A DNA stretch of 7,031 nt from NCBI GenBank assembly GCA_945983015.1, contig CAMFSN010000075.1:1-7031 (forward strand), read 5' to 3'. The stretch comes from an uncultured Bacteroidales bacterium. Its GTDB lineage: Bacteria; Bacteroidota; Bacteroidia; Bacteroidales; UBA932. Made by a program: the position numbers and the translations under genes. The first letter of the stretch is position 1. Each line of letters begins with the position of its first letter. Of the stretch, positions 6,987 to 7,031 are shown piece after piece. The notes under the pieces were generated by a model, which was given only the letters and a program-made list of their open reading frames with translations, had not been told where the DNA came from and did no database searches.

Positions 6987-7031
6987 CTGTCTCTTATACA
7001 CATCTGACGCTGCCGACGACTCCTTACGTGT
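6987..7031. other. Illumina Nextera adapter read-through (not genomic)
   Basis: The last 45 bases match library construction DNA with no mismatch. 6987-7005 is the 19-base Tn5 mosaic end CTGTCTCTTATACACATCT. 7006-7019 (GACGCTGCCGACGA) is the rest of the reverse complement of the Nextera Read 1 adapter. 7020-7027 (CTCCTTAC) is the reverse complement of GTAAGGAG, which I recall as the i5 index N505/S505. 7028-7031 (GTGT) begins the reverse complement of the P5 segment. The order and lengths (19, 14, 8 and 4) are exactly those expected from an untrimmed short insert. It should be trimmed, and no gene should be extended through it. Confidence 0.97.

Noticed and set aside
6987..7005. Nineteen-base sequence identical to a Tn5 mosaic end, suggesting a transposon terminus
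   Set aside because: It is followed without mismatch by Nextera adapter, an index and P5 sequence, so it comes from library preparation.

Overview
The window looks like a piece of a Bacteroidales genome (phylum Bacteroidota), probably a metagenomic or draft-assembly contig. The clues are a TAnnTTTG-type -7 promoter box, mostly AT-rich leaders in place of Shine-Dalgarno sites, Sec lipoproteins, a fimbrillin-like lipoprotein, a BglX-like GH3 enzyme, and a secreted FAD oxidoreductase of the type often annotated 'xanthan lyase'. I cannot name the genus from sequence alone.

Layout. Positions 1-200 are an AT-rich intergenic leader. It contains a short repeat segment and a good Bacteroidetes promoter (142-173) for a small plus-strand glutaredoxin-like gene (201-494). 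A perfect 12-bp-stem hairpin (552-580) lies in the convergent intergenic gap and probably serves as a terminator. From 621 to the right end, everything is on the minus strand and packed like one operon. In transcription order it holds: the 3' end of a secreted or surface beta-sandwich protein (6986-6553, 5' end missing), a FAD-dependent oxidoreductase lipoprotein (6545-4551), a GH3 beta-glucosidase-like enzyme (4548-2323), a 52-residue small ORF easily missed in annotation (2302-2144), and a fimbrillin-like lipoprotein with an extra C-terminal sandwich domain (2120-621). Gaps between these genes are 2 to 23 nt and I see no convincing internal promoter.

The operon reads as envelope-located glycan handling. 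A periplasmic exo-glycosidase is paired with a lipid-anchored flavoprotein carrying a putative carbohydrate-binding domain, and two further proteins bear beta-sandwich modules. No SusC/SusD pair or regulator is visible, so calling it a polysaccharide utilization locus is inference.

The last 45 bases (6987-7031) are not genomic. They match Illumina Nextera adapter read-through exactly: mosaic end, Read 1 adapter, an 8-base i5 index, and the start of P5. Biological sequence ends at 6986. I found no clearly new system; the most interesting biological item is the small ORF at 2144-2302.
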